NCBI RefSeq assembly: GCF_017356035.1
Contig: NZ_JAFIQX010000002.1
Coordinates: 682,001 to 746,000 of the forward strand
Reading direction: 5' to 3'
From: Longitalea luteola
GTDB taxonomy: Bacteria > Bacteroidota > Bacteroidia > Chitinophagales > Chitinophagaceae
DNA length: 64,000 nucleotides
Below are positions 56,650 through 64,000 of the stretch, one piece after another (position 1 is the stretch's first letter; each line of letters opens with the position of its first letter). The translations under genes were made by a program, and so were the position numbers. Under the pieces are notes generated by a model. It was not told the origin of the DNA. It did not search any database and worked only from the letters and a program-made list of their open reading frames with translations.

Positions 56650-56692
56650 AGATTCACGATTGACGACTGACGATTCTCGATTGACGATTGGA
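56650..56692. repeat. GATTGACGATT-type short repeat upstream of cobT
   Basis: Degenerate copies of CGATTGACGATT (GATTCACGATTGACGACTGACGA, then TTCTCGATTGACGATTGG) fill the gap between cobT and the ATPase gene. Related units occur inside the cobalamin riboswitch near 60602 and 60662. Confidence 0.7.
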
Positions 56693-56708
56693 ACTTGAAC
56701 ATTTGTAT

Positions 56709-57503
56709 CTAAGGTAACAAGTCACAAAAATAGAACCCATAGGATGATGCCTCATTCATCGGGTTGCAGGTATCGGATGTGGTTTGCGGTGCCTGGTAAG
56801 TGCGATATACCATTTCGCCTTTAGTAAATGGTATCGGTGTTTTAAAAATGGGACCATCAAACACAAAAGAATGGTATTCTCCGTTTTCACCACATACGTC
56901 TATATGCGCCGGCAGATCACGCACCAATGATTCATCGATCAGGCGGCCACAAAAACTTTTATCCAGGAATTTTGTGTTCACACAAACAATGATGGCTTTA
57001 AAACCCAGCTGCAGAAACTCATTCATCAGCCGGGTAGTAGAAATTTTCCATAATGGGAACACAGCCTGCATATTAACCTCGGCCAGTTTTTCCTCCCGGT
57101 ACCGTTTCAGGTCTTCCAGAAAAATATCGCCGAACACCGCATGGCTGTAGCCATCTTTTTTTAAAGCGGTCACTTTATTTAACATTGCCTGTTCGTATTC
57201 CTGCATACCTGGCTGCTCTGGCAGCTCAATGGTTTGTAAAGGCAACCCGATAGATGCCGCCTGCGCTTCCAGCAAAGAACGCCTGACACCGTGCATGGAT
57301 ATGCGGTCATGCGCTGCATTCACACTCGTCAACAGGCAATCGACCTGGTAGCGTTTGTCCTGCTGCATATAATGTAAACAAATCGACGAATCTTTTCCTC
57401 CGCTCCAGTTCATATATGCCCGCGCAGCCGCGCCCCCCGGCCCCCTAAAGCGGTTGAATTGATCGTTTAATGTATCAGCCTGATCGTGTGTTTTTTTCAT
57501 CAT
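56709..57503 (-). CDS. Dph6/COG2102-type PP-loop ATPase in the B12 operon
   Basis: Adenine-nucleotide alpha-hydrolase fold of 264 residues. The PP-loop NWSGGKDSS is at residues 32-40, and the family motifs HGVRRSLLEAQAASIGLP, HAVFGDIFLEDLKRYREEKL and DVCGENGEYHSFVFDGP are intact. Eukaryotic and archaeal members amidate diphthine; bacteria have no diphthamide, so the substrate differs. Its place between cobU and cobT suggests an ATP-dependent amidation or adenylation related to cobinamide/cobamide salvage. That role is inference. Confidence 0.88.
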   Translation of the reverse strand: MMKKTHDQADTLNDQFNRFRGPGGAAARAYMNWSGGKDSSICLHYMQQDKRYQVDCLLTSVNAAHDRISMHGVRRSLLEAQAASIGLPLQTIELPEQPGMQEYEQAMLNKVTALKKDGYSHAVFGDIFLEDLKRYREEKLAEVNMQAVFPLWKISTTRLMNEFLQLGFKAIIVCVNTKFLDKSFCGRLIDESLVRDLPAHIDVCGENGEYHSFVFDGPIFKTPIPFTKGEMVYRTYQAPQTTSDTCNPMNEASSYGFYFCDLLP

Positions 57504-57541
57504 ACTATTTATTGTCTTTTAACAACGATCCTGTTGCTCCC

Positions 57542-58114
57542 TTACGGGTTGGGCGTTTTAATTGTAACAGGTATCCCACTCACCATAAAAATAACTTTAT
57601 CGGCCTTCTGTGCAATATACTGATTCATCCAGCCTTGCAGATCGGTAAATTTTCTGCCGGTCGCAGTATCTGCATGCATGCCCATGCCCAATTCATTGCT
57701 GATAATGATAAAGGTATTGTTGGCAGTATCCAGCTGATCTATTTCCGCTTTGCATAATGTTAAACTGGCATCAACATCATACCTGGTATCAGTAAAAAAA
57801 TTGGTGATCCATAATGTAACGCAGTCCATGACCACCACCTTTCCTGATAATGACAGCCTGCTGATGTTTTTTTCTTCCTCAATGCTTGTCCACCGTTCAT
57901 CCCTTTCGGCCTGGTGTCGTTGGATTCGTTTTTTAAAATCTTCGTCCCAATGCCGGGCAGTAGCCAGGTAAACCGGATCATTGCTTAACTGCAGCGCCAG
58001 TTCCTGCGCATAGCGGCTCTTGCCACTGCGGGCGCCGCCGGTTATAAATATCAAACCGGGCTTAAACGCATCGCGTTGTGCGGAGGCGGCCTGAGGCCCT
58101 TCATCTTGTACCAT
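57542..58114 (-). CDS. cobU: Adenosylcobinamide kinase / adenosylcobinamide-phosphate guanylyltransferase
   Basis: Bifunctional salvage enzyme of 190 residues: it phosphorylates adenosylcobinamide and adds GMP. The P-loop GGARSGKS lies at residues 26-33. The guanylylation region is RIQRHQAERDERWTSIEE, and VVMDCVTLWITNFF and ISNELGMGMHADTATGRKFTDLQGWMNQ are further family signatures. It overlaps the upstream CWC gene by 14 bases. This marks the operon as cobinamide salvage. Confidence 0.95.
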   Translation of the reverse strand: MVQDEGPQAASAQRDAFKPGLIFITGGARSGKSRYAQELALQLSNDPVYLATARHWDEDFKKRIQRHQAERDERWTSIEEEKNISRLSLSGKVVVMDCVTLWITNFFTDTRYDVDASLTLCKAEIDQLDTANNTFIIISNELGMGMHADTATGRKFTDLQGWMNQYIAQKADKVIFMVSGIPVTIKTPNP

Positions 58115-58325
58115 TAGTGAAATATTTCTCTTTAAATAATGTATACCGTTGTTTTAATTCGAGCAGGCAATTGCGGCAAAGGCAATCGGTATAACGTTCT
58201 TCAGTAAATGATCTTTCCTCTGAAGTGAGATTAATGCCATAACACTGGCAATGCATTACATCACCCACTTTACATTCAAAGGGCGCCTGGCAGCGCGGAC
58301 AGGTTTTTTGCTCATGTTTACACAT
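58101..58325 (-). CDS. Cysteine-rich CWC-family small protein
   Basis: A 74-residue protein with nine cysteines, most in metal-binding spacing: C9-x2-C12, C18, C26-x-C28, C48-x-C50-x2-C53. This matches the small cysteine-rich CWC family, likely a zinc or other metal ribbon. It overlaps cobU by 14 bases, so co-translation is likely. Its contribution to B12 salvage is unknown; cobalt or corrinoid handling and a protein-contact role are possible. No signal peptide. Confidence 0.8.
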   Translation of the reverse strand: MCKHEQKTCPRCQAPFECKVGDVMHCQCYGINLTSEERSFTEERYTDCLCRNCLLELKQRYTLFKEKYFTNGTR

Positions 58326-58443
58326 ACGCCAGTGTTGATTGGTGCAATGGTTTGTGTTTAAATCGTAAGGATGCGGAGCTTTAAAGCTGATTCCTGTTAT
58401 GGAACCTGAGCGACCCGCCGGCTGCGGATCGCTCAGGCATTAT

Positions 58444-60381
58444 TTACCAATTGAAAATAAAACCGGCCGTTAACAGGAACGGCATGGAATTATATCCCCT
58501 TATGTCGAAAAATTGTTTATCGGTGATATTGCGGGCGTCTGCAAATACTTTTAAGTGTTTAGGAAATTTGTATTCTGCATAGGCGCCCAGTAAAAAATAA
58601 CCATCCAATATAAGATCAGGCATTTGGTAGCCACCCACATCATAACGTTTGCTTACATATTTTCCATTGGCACTTATGTACAAGCCATTATTGAACTGGT
58701 AACCTGCGGTTATATTCAGGTTATGTTTTGGTCTTCTCAGCAAATAGTGGTAGGCTGTATCTTTAAATGTTTCCCGGCTCTGGATCTGTTCTTTCGGATC
58801 GAGATACGTATAATTCAGCATTATGGTCAAGGCATTTACCGGTTTGATGCTGGCTTCCAGCTCCATGCCCTGCACATTTTGCTTCGCCGAATTAAAATAC
58901 TTATAATTGATATAATCGAAGTCAATACCATCTTTAATATGGCGGTCAAAGTATACAATTCGAACACTGCTATTGTTCCTGGAAAATTGAGCGCCTGCTT
59001 CGAAGGTGGTCGAACGTTCCGGTTCCAGGGTCGACAAGCCATAAGATGAATACAGCTGGTACAGCGTAGGCGCTTTGAAGGCGGTAGCAAAACTTCCGAA
59101 TACCCTGAACTGTTTGGTGAAATTGTAGGACGGATTGAAGGTGTACGTATAATTGCTGCCATACTTTGAATGCACATTCATGCGGCCGCCCAGTTCAATA
59201 TTCAGTTTTTCATCGCGGCCGTTATAAAATAAAGATGAGTATAACGACGCCTGGCTGTGCGATGTATCATTGAAATTTTCGGGGTATGCGCCGTACGGGC
59301 TGATGGAAAGCGATTGGCTGTTCATGCTGCTGAACCGGTAATCTGCTCCCTGCAACCAGGTAAAGCCGCTGCCAAGGCTGATATTGGCATAGGCTTCAAT
59401 AAAGTGTGACCGGCCATAAAAATCAAAATTGGCAAAAGTGGTGAACCCGGGCACATCAGTACTATCATTTAATTGATTACGCGTAAAATCATTGTACGCA
59501 TAGTTGCCGGTAATGTTTACATTGTTCTTGCGATAATTGAATCCCGCACCGGTAAACACATTTTTATTCGTAAGTGTATAATCTTTCTCATCAACAAATG
59601 CTCCATCGTCGATGTCTGTTTTGTTGCGGCTGTATTGAATATATCCTTTGAACAACAAATTGGCCGTTGCCTGGAATTGCATGGAAGCGCTGGCAACATC
59701 TGAATTAAAACCATCTTTATCAAACCCGTTGTTATGACTACTGTCATAGGCTGTTGAAAATCCGTCGGAAGTTAATTTGCTATACTTCGCACTATAGGAA
59801 ACCTTTCCGGCTTTTCCATATAACTGTATGTTTCCCCTGAAAGTATTATAACTGCCGCCGCTGAGTGTTGCCTTTACATTTATTGGCTTGCTTACGTCCT
59901 GTTTAACAGTTATAATATTGATAACGCCCGCGACGGCATCGCTGCCATACATGGTAGATTGTGCACCGCGGGCTATTTCAATACGTTCAACATCATGTAT
60001 CGACAGCAGGTTCAGGTCAAATTCATTGCCTGAAAGGGATGGGTCGTATACCGGAATCCCATCTAACAGTATGAGGATCCTGCCCGTTGCCGCCCCCCGT
60101 ACGTACACACTTTGATTCGTGCCTATATTGTTTAATGAACCATTTACCGAAACACCTGCCTGCTCATTTAACAGTTGTCCTACGGTTCGTCCGCTGCTTT
60201 TTTCAAGCTGCTCTTTAGTGATAACTGTGATCACCTTGCCGGTTGTAGATTGCTTTTGCGCCAGTTTGTTGGCTGTGACAATAACTTCTCCCAGTTGCTT
60301 TGTGCTGACTGAATCCTGGGCGAACGCCTGGTAACCAAGGCCTAGAATGGAAAACGTGAGTAACCTTTTTAACATGGTCAT
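58444..60381 (-). CDS. btuB: TonB-dependent cobamide receptor (BtuB-like)
   Basis: Outer-membrane transporter of 645 residues, first gene after the cobalamin riboswitch. It has a signal peptide (MTMLKRLLTFSILGLGYQAFAQ), a TonB-box-like LGEVIVTANK and a plug (about 40-160) with VYVRGAATGRILILLDGIPVYDP and IEIARGAQSTMYGSDAVAGVINIIT, the BtuB-type ending. The barrel ends in FNW. The start at 60381 is chosen from the signal peptide; the open frame to 60480 lies in the leader. It imports cobalamin or cobinamide for the following enzymes. Confidence 0.93.
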   Translation of the reverse strand: MTMLKRLLTFSILGLGYQAFAQDSVSTKQLGEVIVTANKLAQKQSTTGKVITVITKEQLEKSSGRTVGQLLNEQAGVSVNGSLNNIGTNQSVYVRGAATGRILILLDGIPVYDPSLSGNEFDLNLLSIHDVERIEIARGAQSTMYGSDAVAGVINIITVKQDVSKPINVKATLSGGSYNTFRGNIQLYGKAGKVSYSAKYSKLTSDGFSTAYDSSHNNGFDKDGFNSDVASASMQFQATANLLFKGYIQYSRNKTDIDDGAFVDEKDYTLTNKNVFTGAGFNYRKNNVNITGNYAYNDFTRNQLNDSTDVPGFTTFANFDFYGRSHFIEAYANISLGSGFTWLQGADYRFSSMNSQSLSISPYGAYPENFNDTSHSQASLYSSLFYNGRDEKLNIELGGRMNVHSKYGSNYTYTFNPSYNFTKQFRVFGSFATAFKAPTLYQLYSSYGLSTLEPERSTTFEAGAQFSRNNSSVRIVYFDRHIKDGIDFDYINYKYFNSAKQNVQGMELEASIKPVNALTIMLNYTYLDPKEQIQSRETFKDTAYHYLLRRPKHNLNITAGYQFNNGLYISANGKYVSKRYDVGGYQMPDLILDGYFLLGAYAEYKFPKHLKVFADARNITDKQFFDIRGYNSMPFLLTAGFIFNW

Positions 60382-60507
60382 AGTTTTGTTTTGATTAACT
60401 ATGAACCTTCGGAATAATGAAATACAAACAGAAATGAAATGGTCTTGTGAGGAAAGACTGATTTCATCCCGGCTTTTCACCCGAAAGCTCGTTGATGTAA
60501 AAATGGC

Positions 60508-60764
60508 AACTGGCAGGTCTTCTGGCTCGTTCTATGCTGGATGCCTTCCCATCCGCTTCATGCGGGACAGTGGCGTGGGTACGCAGCATTCGTAAGCCGG
60601 CAATCGACAGTCGACAATAAACAATTCATTGACTGCCTGCCCCCGATAGAGCGGGGATCCATGATCGACGATTTACGAAAGAACTTACAGCTACGGGGAT
60701 AGCACCGGATTCTCACCGGTTTCCCTTTTCATTCCCGACGGTACGTACCATCGGGAAACCAATT
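60508..60764 (-). ncRNA. Cobalamin riboswitch
   Basis: On the minus strand the leader shows the conserved core AATGAAAAGGGAAACCGGTG, then AATCCGGTGCTATCCCCGTAGCTGTAAG, the B12-box-like CACGCCACTG and the closing GAGCCAGAAGACCTGCC. It starts at the predicted transcription start and ends about 125 bases before btuB. The variable arm after CTGTAAG is long and contains GATTGACGA-type repeat sequence. It should repress the salvage operon when adenosylcobalamin is plentiful. Confidence 0.95.
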
Positions 60765-60770
60765 ACGCGG

Positions 60771-60800
60771 CAAAAATAGGTGCTGTTCCTGTTCTGTCAA
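60771..60800 (-). promoter_or_regulatory. Promoter of the B12-salvage operon
   Basis: On the minus strand TTG (60800-60798), a 19-base spacer and TATTTTTG (60778-60771) fit the Bacteroidota consensus. Transcription should begin near 60764, exactly at the 5' edge of the riboswitch. Confidence 0.75.
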
Positions 60801-60872
60801 TATAATTTTTTCAGCAGCGGTGTGGAAAGAAGCTTGTGCCGGCTGTTAACTGTTAATCAATCTATTGATACA

Positions 60873-62939
60873 TTAAAACCTGTATTGAAAGGAAAGCCCG
60901 CCAAAGTAATTAACACCCGGCGCCGCATTGTAATACCGGCCGCCGGCCGCATTGATATCATTTCCCAGGCTATAGGTAACGTCAAACACGTTGTCGACAC
61001 CCGCAAAAAGATCCAGCATGGTCATTTTGCTTAACGGCATGCGCCAGCCTGTGCGGCCACCGGCTAGGTTATAAGAAGTTGCCATATCGGTATTGGCATC
61101 ATTCAGGGCAATAGGATCGCTGTAAAACCAGGTAAGGTTAATATACCAGCCCGGCCTGGTAGCAATATCCAAACCGGCAGCCACTGAGTGCACAGGAACC
61201 CCAGGCAGTTTATTCCCGGAATATTCGTTCGTGATCACCTTGTAATCCTGATACCGGAAATGATGCCAGGTATGACTGGCCCAAAGCCGCGCAGTGCCAA
61301 CAAACCGGTTACTGTTGGGCAACAGCTGGTAGCTGGCCTGCGATTCAATACCCCGTTGCCGGGTGCTGCCGGCATTGGCAAAATAATCGGCGCCGCTGGC
61401 ATCGCGGCGCTGTACAATAGCATTTCGTAACTGGTAATAAAATGCATTCACTTCTACGTATAGGCGTTGTTGTAACCAGCTGCTTTTAACACCCGCTTCA
61501 TAATTTACACCATGCTCAGCCTGCAGACTCGTATTGATGATGCTGGTAGAAGGCAATATTTCAGCCGATCCCGGGGGAGAAAAACCACGCGATACACTGG
61601 CATACATATTCAAACCGGGTATGATCTTTTTGGAAACGGCGAAACGCGGCGCCCATTCACTATTGAAGCTGGCTGTCAGTTTACCTGTCTCAGGGCCGGT
61701 CAGCCGGGTAATGGTGATGGATGTTTTGTTGATGCTGACCCCCGCACTCACCGACCAATCGCCGGGTAACTGCAGATCACCCTGTACAAAGCCCGAATAA
61801 ATATAGTTGTCTATATCATCATCGGTTTGCACGGTATCGGGTTGCCCGCCCACATTACCGAATGTTTTGGTGTTAAAGAATCCTCGTTGTCCTTCACCGC
61901 CAAAGGAGATCTGTAGGCTGGTCTGTCGCCACTGCCGGTTCCATGTAAACATGGTACGGCCGCCAAAATGGGGTTCACTTCTTCTTTCATAGTTGCGAAT
62001 GGCAGGATTCTTTATGTTGGAAAAAGCGCCATAAACGACTGATGTGTTCTGAAGGTGCTCAGTAAACCGGTACTGGTGGGTAAAACCCGCCAGAAATGTT
62101 TTTTGGTAAATGGCTGCGTTGGCATCCCGGGCGCTTGGAAAAGCGCCTGCAGCAGGCCGTGCTGATTTCGGATTCTCCCTGAATTGAGCGGCTGTTAATC
62201 CGCCCGGTGTTTGGTAATACAGATCGCCATATAATACGGAAGCTGCCAGTTCTTGTTTCGCGCTGACCTTATACCGCGTTTCCCAGGTAGCCACATCGCG
62301 CCGCATGCGCGTTTGATCGCGGTACCCATCACTGGATAAGCGGGCATAACCAAATGTGTTAGTATGATCGCTGTCACCCAGTGTGACCTGGGCATTGATG
62401 TTTTGTAAATTATAGCTGCCTGTTGAATAATGCAGGTTTATGCCAGCCGGTTCGTTGTTTGCCTGGCTGTTGATCAGCACCGCTCCACCGGTACCTGCAC
62501 CATATAAACTACTGGCCGGTCCCTTGAGCACTTCTATGGAATTTACGTTGAAATAACTGAGCTGGTTCAGGTAGGTGTTGCCGCCCGGATCGGTGAAGGG
62601 GATACCGTTCCAGTATACTTTTACATTCCGAACGCCAAAGGGCGACCGCAGGGTACTGCCGCGTATATTTAACCGGTAGCTTCCGGGTGATCTTTCTTCC
62701 ATATGCACGCCTGGCGTGGCATTGAGGGCAGGTAAGAAACTGGTATTGTTATATCGCCCCAGCTGGGCTGTATTGATAACATTAACGGCGGCTGATACTT
62801 CTTTTAACTGGCGGTTTTGTTCATAGGCCTTCACCACCACCTCCTGCAAGGTGCGGACGGTGTCTTGTGGCTGATCATGCTGCGCTCGCAGCGATACACT
62901 TGCTAAAGCTGCTAAAAAGATAAGGAGCGAAGTTTTCAT
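60873..62939 (-). CDS. TonB-dependent outer-membrane receptor
   Basis: A 688-residue receptor. Signal peptide 1-19, TonB-box-like TLQEVVVKA near residue 30, plug (about 45-160: LNIRGSTLRSPFGVRNVKVYWNGIPFTDPGGNTYLNQL, then IEVLKGPASSLYGAGTGGAVLI), and a barrel ending in QYRF. The plug resembles siderophore or metal receptors rather than BtuB. It lies upstream of the riboswitch on the same strand and is outside riboswitch control. Ligand unknown. Its 5' end is 55 bases from a divergent permease gene. Confidence 0.9.
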   Translation of the reverse strand: MKTSLLIFLAALASVSLRAQHDQPQDTVRTLQEVVVKAYEQNRQLKEVSAAVNVINTAQLGRYNNTSFLPALNATPGVHMEERSPGSYRLNIRGSTLRSPFGVRNVKVYWNGIPFTDPGGNTYLNQLSYFNVNSIEVLKGPASSLYGAGTGGAVLINSQANNEPAGINLHYSTGSYNLQNINAQVTLGDSDHTNTFGYARLSSDGYRDQTRMRRDVATWETRYKVSAKQELAASVLYGDLYYQTPGGLTAAQFRENPKSARPAAGAFPSARDANAAIYQKTFLAGFTHQYRFTEHLQNTSVVYGAFSNIKNPAIRNYERRSEPHFGGRTMFTWNRQWRQTSLQISFGGEGQRGFFNTKTFGNVGGQPDTVQTDDDIDNYIYSGFVQGDLQLPGDWSVSAGVSINKTSITITRLTGPETGKLTASFNSEWAPRFAVSKKIIPGLNMYASVSRGFSPPGSAEILPSTSIINTSLQAEHGVNYEAGVKSSWLQQRLYVEVNAFYYQLRNAIVQRRDASGADYFANAGSTRQRGIESQASYQLLPNSNRFVGTARLWASHTWHHFRYQDYKVITNEYSGNKLPGVPVHSVAAGLDIATRPGWYINLTWFYSDPIALNDANTDMATSYNLAGGRTGWRMPLSKMTMLDLFAGVDNVFDVTYSLGNDINAAGGRYYNAAPGVNYFGGLSFQYRF

Positions 62940-62994
62940 TCTCTATGCGTGAATTAACCCTAAAGGTAAATGCAAATATTATTAACTTTCATTA

Positions 62995-64000
62995 ATGAAG
63001 TCGTCCCGGTTAAATTTATTCGATCTCACCATGATCGTCGTCAGCCTGGTAATAGGCATGGGCATATTTCGTACCCCGGTAAATGTAGCCCGTCAGGCGG
63101 GCTCGGCAGACATGTTCTTTATTGCCTGGATCACCGGCGGGCTGGTAGCTTTATGCGGAGCATTGACCTATGCTGAAATTGGTTCCAGGTACCCGGTCAC
63201 AGGGGGCTATTACAAGATCTTTTCCTATTGCTATCACCCTTCCATTGCTTTTGCCATTAATTGCATCATCCTTGTATCGAATGCCGCTTCCCTGGCCGGG
63301 GTGGCTTTGATAGGGTCAGAGTACCTGGCCAATGTATTGTTTAAAGGAAGTACCAATATCAATTCCATCAAGCTCCTTATTTCCACCATAGCAGTGATCC
63401 TTTTTTACAGCGTGAACCTGATGGGCCTTAAAATGAGCGCCCGTACCCAGAATGTGCTTACGGTCATCAAGATCGGGGTGGTTGTTTTTCTCATCAGTGC
63501 CTTGTTTACCGGCGATTATGCAACTGCGGTTACCCCAGCCAGTTTGGAAGCGCCCGGCCTCATGAACACCCTGAAAGCCTTCGGCGCCTGCCTGGTAGCC
63601 GTGAGTTTTACGTATGGCGGCTACCAACAAACGATAAATTTTGGCGGAGAAGTTCAAAATCCGTCAAAAATTTTGCCAAAAGGGATATTTTTTGGCATTG
63701 CTATAATAATGTTGCTGTATATTACAATTAATTACACCTATTATAAGGTAATAGGCTTCGGGAATTTGAAAGAAGCACAATCTATTGCTGCTATTCTTGC
63801 CGGTAAATTGTTTGGCGATAAAGGTTTCACCATTCTATCGGTACTGTTGTTCCTGTCTGTGCTGGCCTATGTAAATGTATTGTTGATGAGTAACCCGCGT
63901 GTTATGTATGCAATGAGCGATGAGGGCGTACTACCGGCAATCTTTAAGAAAGTGAGCGCAAGAAGAAATGTCATTGTCGTGTCACTCAGTGCATTTACGA
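62995..64000 (+). CDS. APC-family amino-acid permease, 3' end beyond the window
   Basis: Open from ATG 62995 to the window end (335 codons, no stop). The N-terminus KSSRLNLFDLTMIVVSLVIGMGIFRTP is the helix-1 signature of APC transporters, with the unwound GMGIF segment that binds the substrate amino group. GALTYAEIGSRYPVTGGYYK is the conserved loop 2/helix 3 region. About nine helices are present. It probably imports an amino acid or polyamine. It is divergent from the TonB receptor with a 55-base gap. Confidence 0.88.
   Translation, partial: MKSSRLNLFDLTMIVVSLVIGMGIFRTPVNVARQAGSADMFFIAWITGGLVALCGALTYAEIGSRYPVTGGYYKIFSYCYHPSIAFAINCIILVSNAASLAGVALIGSEYLANVLFKGSTNINSIKLLISTIAVILFYSVNLMGLKMSARTQNVLTVIKIGVVVFLISALFTGDYATAVTPASLEAPGLMNTLKAFGACLVAVSFTYGGYQQTINFGGEVQNPSKILPKGIFFGIAIIMLLYITINYTYYKVIGFGNLKEAQSIAAILAGKLFGDKGFTILSVLLFLSVLAYVNVLLMSNPRVMYAMSDEGVLPAIFKKVSARRNVIVVSLSAFT

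Noticed and set aside
60381-60480. Longer N-terminus for btuB
   Set aside because: It would lie in the leader after the riboswitch, and the signal peptide starts at 60381.

Overview
The window looks like chromosome of a Bacteroidota bacterium, most likely Chitinophagaceae (Chitinophaga/Niastella type). The evidence is a TonB receptor with an STN domain next to a DUF4249 protein, a secreted NHL-repeat protein with a type IX secretion (type B) C-terminal domain, a LytS/LytTR pair, a Y_Y_Y-domain regulator, and promoters of the Bacteroidota form TTTG-N19-TAnnTTTG. No rRNA, insertion sequence, phage or CRISPR array was seen. One tRNA gene is present.

Region 1 (41-13554, all +) is the distal part of an exopolysaccharide/capsule locus. 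It holds two hexapeptide acetyltransferases, an FkbM methyltransferase, five glycosyltransferases, a Wzy-like polymerase, a secreted glycosidase-like protein, the GDP-L-fucose pathway (gmd, fcl) and a CpsB-type tyrosine phosphatase. The initiating transferase, flippase and export proteins are not in view and may lie before base 1.

Region 2 (13713-17151) holds a MerR/B12-binding regulator with the CarH photoreceptor motifs, an ECF sigma factor and isopentenyl-diphosphate isomerase. This resembles the control end of a light-induced carotenoid module, but without crt genes. A small XRE regulator and a 92-residue orphan follow. Region 3 (17309-24386, -) is a four-gene TonB receptor / DUF4249 / macroglobulin-plug operon. 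Region 4 (24966-36366) is mixed: a YdiJ-like FAD/Fe-S dehydrogenase, a LytS/LytTR pair, a drug-type MFS pump divergent from an Lrp regulator, an SDR, an AraC regulator and a serine hydrolase.

Region 5 (36503-47794) is carbohydrate- and surface-related: a membrane-tethered beta-propeller/LuxR regulator, a PL14-like lipoprotein, a BlaI/M56 pair with two palindromic operators, the NHL/T9SS protein and a GH3 enzyme. Region 6 (47878-52535) has a Crp-family regulator followed by two nearly identical palindromes and a run of YceI, tautomerase, lumazine-binding-like and nitronate monooxygenase genes, then a TipAS-type MerR regulator.

Region 7 (53688-60801, -) begins with tRNA-Arg(CCG), followed by a cobamide-salvage operon: promoter, cobalamin riboswitch, btuB, CWC protein, cobU, Dph6-like ATPase, cobT, cobS and a cobC-like phosphatase. 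A second TonB receptor and a divergent, truncated APC permease finish the window.

The most interesting threads are two unassigned genes inside the B12-salvage operon, a B12-dependent photoreceptor candidate in the same window, well-formed operators beside their likely regulators, and several unrelated families of short intergenic repeats. One of these repeats supplies the end of cobT and another seems to lengthen a riboswitch stem.
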